A stretch of DNA of 24,975 nt. Origin: Candidatus Saccharimonadota bacterium (GTDB lineage: Bacteria; Patescibacteriota; Saccharimonadia; Saccharimonadales; UBA10212). Positions 23,081 to 24,975 of this stretch are shown here, piece by piece (position 1 is the first letter of the stretch; the number at the start of each line of letters is the position of its first letter). The position numbers and the translations under genes are program-made. The stretch spans positions 1 to 24,975 of the forward strand of contig JAQGHE010000046.1 of NCBI GenBank assembly GCA_028288985.1, in the 5' to 3' direction. The notes beneath the pieces are model-generated. The model was not told where the DNA came from. It worked only from the letters and a program-made list of their open reading frames with translations, and searched no databases.

Positions 23081-23689
23081 ATGAGTTCCTTACTTGACCC
23101 TTCTCACCTTGTTAAATCTTTCGGCTATCTGGGGATTTTCTCGGCCATTTTCTTAGAATCCGGAATTGTTATAGGCTTCTTCCTGCCTGGGGATAGCCTG
23201 CTTTTTGCCGCGGGGCTGCTGGCTTCCCAGCACTATTTAAATATCGTCGTGGTAATAATTCTAGCCGTAGTTGCGGCTATACTAGGCAATAATGCCGGCT
23301 ATTACACCGGCAAAAAAGCCGGCCATGCTTTATTTAACCGTAAAAGCTCCTGGTTGTTTTCTCACAAACGCGTTACCGAAGCTCACGAATTCTTTGAAAC
23401 TCAAGGCGGCAAGGCTTTAGTTCTAGCCCGATTCATTCCGGCCGTACGCACCTTTGTGCCTATAGTTGCCGGTGTCGGCGAGATGGGTTACCGTCATTTC
23501 TTTAAATTTAATGCTCTTGGGGGGTTGCTTTGGGGAATTAGCCTGCCCCTCTTGGGCTACACTCTTGGCAAGACCGTCCATGGAATTGATAAATACATAC
23601 TGCCAGCAATCTTTATAATTATTGTGCTCTCTGCCTTGCCGGTAGTGTTCCACTACAAGAAAGGCAAAAAACGACCGACCGATGATTAG
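23081..23689 (+). CDS. DedA/SNARE-associated family membrane protein
   Basis: A 202-residue integral membrane protein of normal DedA length. Typical motifs are IFLESGIVIGFFLPGDSLLF, then ARFIPAVRTFVPIVAGVGEM and FNALGGLLWG, which form the two re-entrant hairpins and the Glu/Asp/Arg residues important in the family. Some DedA proteins (UptA in Bacillus, and similar proteins in other species) return undecaprenyl phosphate across the membrane. The neighbours support that role here: UppP starts inside its last eight bases (ATGATTAG) and a PAP2 phosphatase follows. The substrate is an inference from context. Confidence 0.9.
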   Translation: MSSLLDPSHLVKSFGYLGIFSAIFLESGIVIGFFLPGDSLLFAAGLLASQHYLNIVVVIILAVVAAILGNNAGYYTGKKAGHALFNRKSSWLFSHKRVTEAHEFFETQGGKALVLARFIPAVRTFVPIVAGVGEMGYRHFFKFNALGGLLWGISLPLLGYTLGKTVHGIDKYILPAIFIIIVLSALPVVFHYKKGKKRPTDD

Positions 23690-24548
23690 TATTTTTCAGG
23701 CGGTAATATTGGGACTCCTGCAGGGTTTTAGCGAATTATTCCCAATTTCCAGCCTAGGTCACAGCGTTATACTCCCCAAACTGCTTGGCTGGAACATTCA
23801 CCAAAACGACTCGTTTTTTTTAACGTTCTTAGTGGCCACCCATCTAGCCACCGCAATCGTACTTTTCATATTTTTCTGGGCGGAGTGGATGCAGATTCTG
23901 AGGGGCCTGGGGCGTTCATTCACACAGCGTCAGATAAAGGAGTCCGACACTTACGCAAAACTCGGCTGGTTGCTGGTGGTAGGTACCATTCCCGCCGGTA
24001 TCATCGGTTTACTTTTTCAGGATTCGCTTAGAAAACTCTTTAATTCAGCGGAAACCGCTGCCGCTTTTTTGATATTGAACGGCTTCATACTACTGGTAGC
24101 CGAACGGCTGCGCCGTAACCGCCTGAGCGCCGCCAACCAAACTTCAGCCCGAAGCGACCAGCATATTGCCAAGCTAAAATGGCGGCAGGCAATTGGCATA
24201 GGCACCGTACAAGCCGCCGCGCTCTTCCCCGGGATATCACGCTCCGGCTCATCCATGGCCGGCAGCCTGCTGGCGGGCCTAGACAATGAAGCAGCGGCAC
24301 GCTTTAGCTTCATGCTGGCTACACCCATCATTGGTGCTGCAGCAATACTAAAACTCCCTGAACTTTTCAGCTCATCAGCTGCTTCCTTGCGAGTACCGGC
24401 GCTGGTTGGTGCGCTTTGCTCTGCACTAGCCGCCTATATATCGGTACGCTTCTTAACTAAGTATTTCAGAACAAACACTCTGACACCTTTTGGTCTGTAT
24501 TGTTTAGCAGCCGGAGTTTTGGCTTTTACTTATCTGTATCTGAAGTAG
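23682..24548 (+). CDS. uppP: undecaprenyl-diphosphatase UppP (BacA)
   Basis: A 288-residue polytopic membrane enzyme that removes a phosphate from undecaprenyl pyrophosphate so that the lipid carrier can be reused for peptidoglycan and surface polymers. The first motif reads QGFSELFPISSLGHS (usual form: G-x-T-E-F-L-P-[VI]-S-S-T-G-H; here Ser replaces Thr and Leu replaces the second Thr). The second is FPGISRSGSSMAGSLLAGL with the catalytic-site Arg and Ser. Length is slightly above the usual 265-275. Translation is coupled to DedA by an eight-base overlap. Its last 23 bases overlap the end of an antiparallel small gene. Confidence 0.93.
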   Translation: MISIFQAVILGLLQGFSELFPISSLGHSVILPKLLGWNIHQNDSFFLTFLVATHLATAIVLFIFFWAEWMQILRGLGRSFTQRQIKESDTYAKLGWLLVVGTIPAGIIGLLFQDSLRKLFNSAETAAAFLILNGFILLVAERLRRNRLSAANQTSARSDQHIAKLKWRQAIGIGTVQAAALFPGISRSGSSMAGSLLAGLDNEAAARFSFMLATPIIGAAAILKLPELFSSSAASLRVPALVGALCSALAAYISVRFLTKYFRTNTLTPFGLYCLAAGVLAFTYLYLK

Positions 24549-24765
24549 ATTCTTTGCTACCGGATATAAACCAGGCCAGCACCCAGGAACCTATGCCAAG
24601 AATTACCGCCGCTAAGCCGTGCTTAGTGTGTATGTGTGTTGAGCCAGCCTCATGACCAGGCACAAAACTTGGTAAATCCCCCGCTTTGGTAACCCAGTAA
24701 TAAACGCCAAGTGCTATAAATAGTAGACCGGCCAGAACTAGAAACGAAATTTGAGTTTTCTTCAT
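24526..24765 (-). CDS. small two-helix membrane protein
   Basis: A 79-residue protein with two membrane helices (ISFLVLAGLLFIALGVYYWV and LAAVILGIGSWVLAWFISG) joined by an extracellular-facing loop with three His residues (GHEAGSTHIHTKHG) that might bind metal. The C-terminus is short and polar. No family name comes to mind. A TATTAT box (24772-24777) lies six bases before the ATG, so it is probably expressed as a leaderless transcript. It runs opposite to UppP and overlaps its 3' end by 23 bases. Confidence 0.7.
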   Translation of the reverse strand: MKKTQISFLVLAGLLFIALGVYYWVTKAGDLPSFVPGHEAGSTHIHTKHGLAAVILGIGSWVLAWFISGSKESTSDTDK

Positions 24766-24770
24766 AACAC

Positions 24771-24777
24771 TATAATA
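24771..24777. promoter_or_regulatory. overlapping divergent -10 boxes (TATAAT + strand, TATTAT - strand)
   Basis: TATAAT on the plus strand (24771-24776) would serve the PAP2 gene at 24799, with a leader of about 16 bases containing AGAGGA. TATTAT on the minus strand (24772-24777) would serve the small membrane protein gene with no leader. The two cannot be used at the same time. Confidence 0.45.
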
Positions 24778-24798
24778 CTAAAAACTAAGAGGAAATGA

Positions 24799-24975
24799 AT
24801 GGATAGTCTGATCTTATTTGCCGCTCAATATTTAATCCTGGTGCCACCAGTAGTATTTCTTATTGTGTATTGGAAATTAGGGATGCCTGCTCGGAGGCAG
24901 ATGTTTATCTTTATGCTGGCTATTGGGGTCCTAGGGTTTTGGCTGGGCCAAATTGCTTCACATTTATATGTAAAC
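24799..24975 (+). CDS. PAP2-family phosphatase, N-terminal part (cut by window end)
   Basis: An open frame of 59 residues running off the right edge, with AGAGGA (24788-24793) five bases before the ATG. It has two hydrophobic segments (LILFAAQYLILVPPVVFLIV and FIFMLAIGVLGFWLGQIA) separated by a basic loop MPARRQ, then ASHLYVN. This is the layout of the N-terminus of bacterial PAP2/BcrC-type undecaprenyl-diphosphatases, in which the next residues would be the K-x6-R-P or P-R-P-F motif. That motif is beyond the window, so the family call is provisional. Context with DedA and UppP supports it. Confidence 0.6.
   Translation, partial: MDSLILFAAQYLILVPPVVFLIVYWKLGMPARRQMFIFMLAIGVLGFWLGQIASHLYVN

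Noticed and set aside
31..24975. Use of UGA as glycine (Gracilibacteria/Absconditabacteria code)
   Set aside because: Several clearly recognised genes end at TGA in the right place, and no conserved frame needs read-through of TGA.

Overview
The window looks like a chromosomal segment of a Patescibacteria (CPR) bacterium, most plausibly Saccharibacteria-like. This is inferred from compact genes with many 4-bp start/stop overlaps, small and divergent versions of housekeeping proteins, many secreted or membrane proteins of unrecognised family, and TATAAT boxes placed only 6-10 bases before the start codon of several lead genes. TGA is used as an ordinary stop (for example at the ends of the F1 beta-like and gamma-like genes), so the UGA-glycine code of Gracilibacteria/Absconditabacteria does not apply. 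The phylum call rests on style, not on a marker gene comparison.

Layout. 31-1431 (minus): MnmA tRNA thiolase and a small basic protein. 1522-1692: a non-coding element with perfect 14-bp terminal inverted repeats and internal hairpins; it supplies the stop codon of the neighbouring gene. 1687-6919 (minus): five exported proteins. Three share a C-terminal domain, two of these also share an N-terminal domain with a C-x8-C motif, one resembles the WxL-interacting (DUF916-type) membrane-anchored protein, and one has a PKD-like fold. 7014-8499 (plus, divergent): a membrane-anchored beta-helix protein with a tail-fibre-like head, then a DUF4396-like membrane protein.

8554-14501 (minus): the most striking part, an F1-type ATPase operon in the order c-like, b-like, delta, alpha, gamma, beta, epsilon. 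No subunit a gene is present. The gene in the subunit c position encodes a signal peptide, an extracellular domain of about 165 residues and then a c-type helical hairpin with the GRNP loop, but with no acidic residue in the second helix. ATP-binding residues of alpha and beta are largely intact. I infer an ATP-driven machine in which the proton/sodium-translocating part has been replaced or repurposed, perhaps linked to something on the cell surface.

14547-19054 (minus): cysteine desulfurase, TatD nuclease, methionyl-tRNA synthetase, NUDIX hydrolase, HIT protein and a small unknown protein. The cysteine desulfurase could supply sulfur to MnmA. 19142-21246 (minus): a short cytoplasmic GH37 trehalase, a 55-residue membrane protein and an alpha/beta hydrolase. 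21331-23002 (minus): two unrecognised proteins separated by a region rich in hairpins that includes one good intrinsic terminator. 23081-24975 (plus): DedA, UppP and the start of a PAP2-type phosphatase, which together look like a lipid-carrier (undecaprenyl phosphate) recycling locus, with a small antiparallel membrane protein between the last two.

No tRNA, rRNA, CRISPR array or transposase gene was seen. No gene-free stretch exceeds 300 bases.
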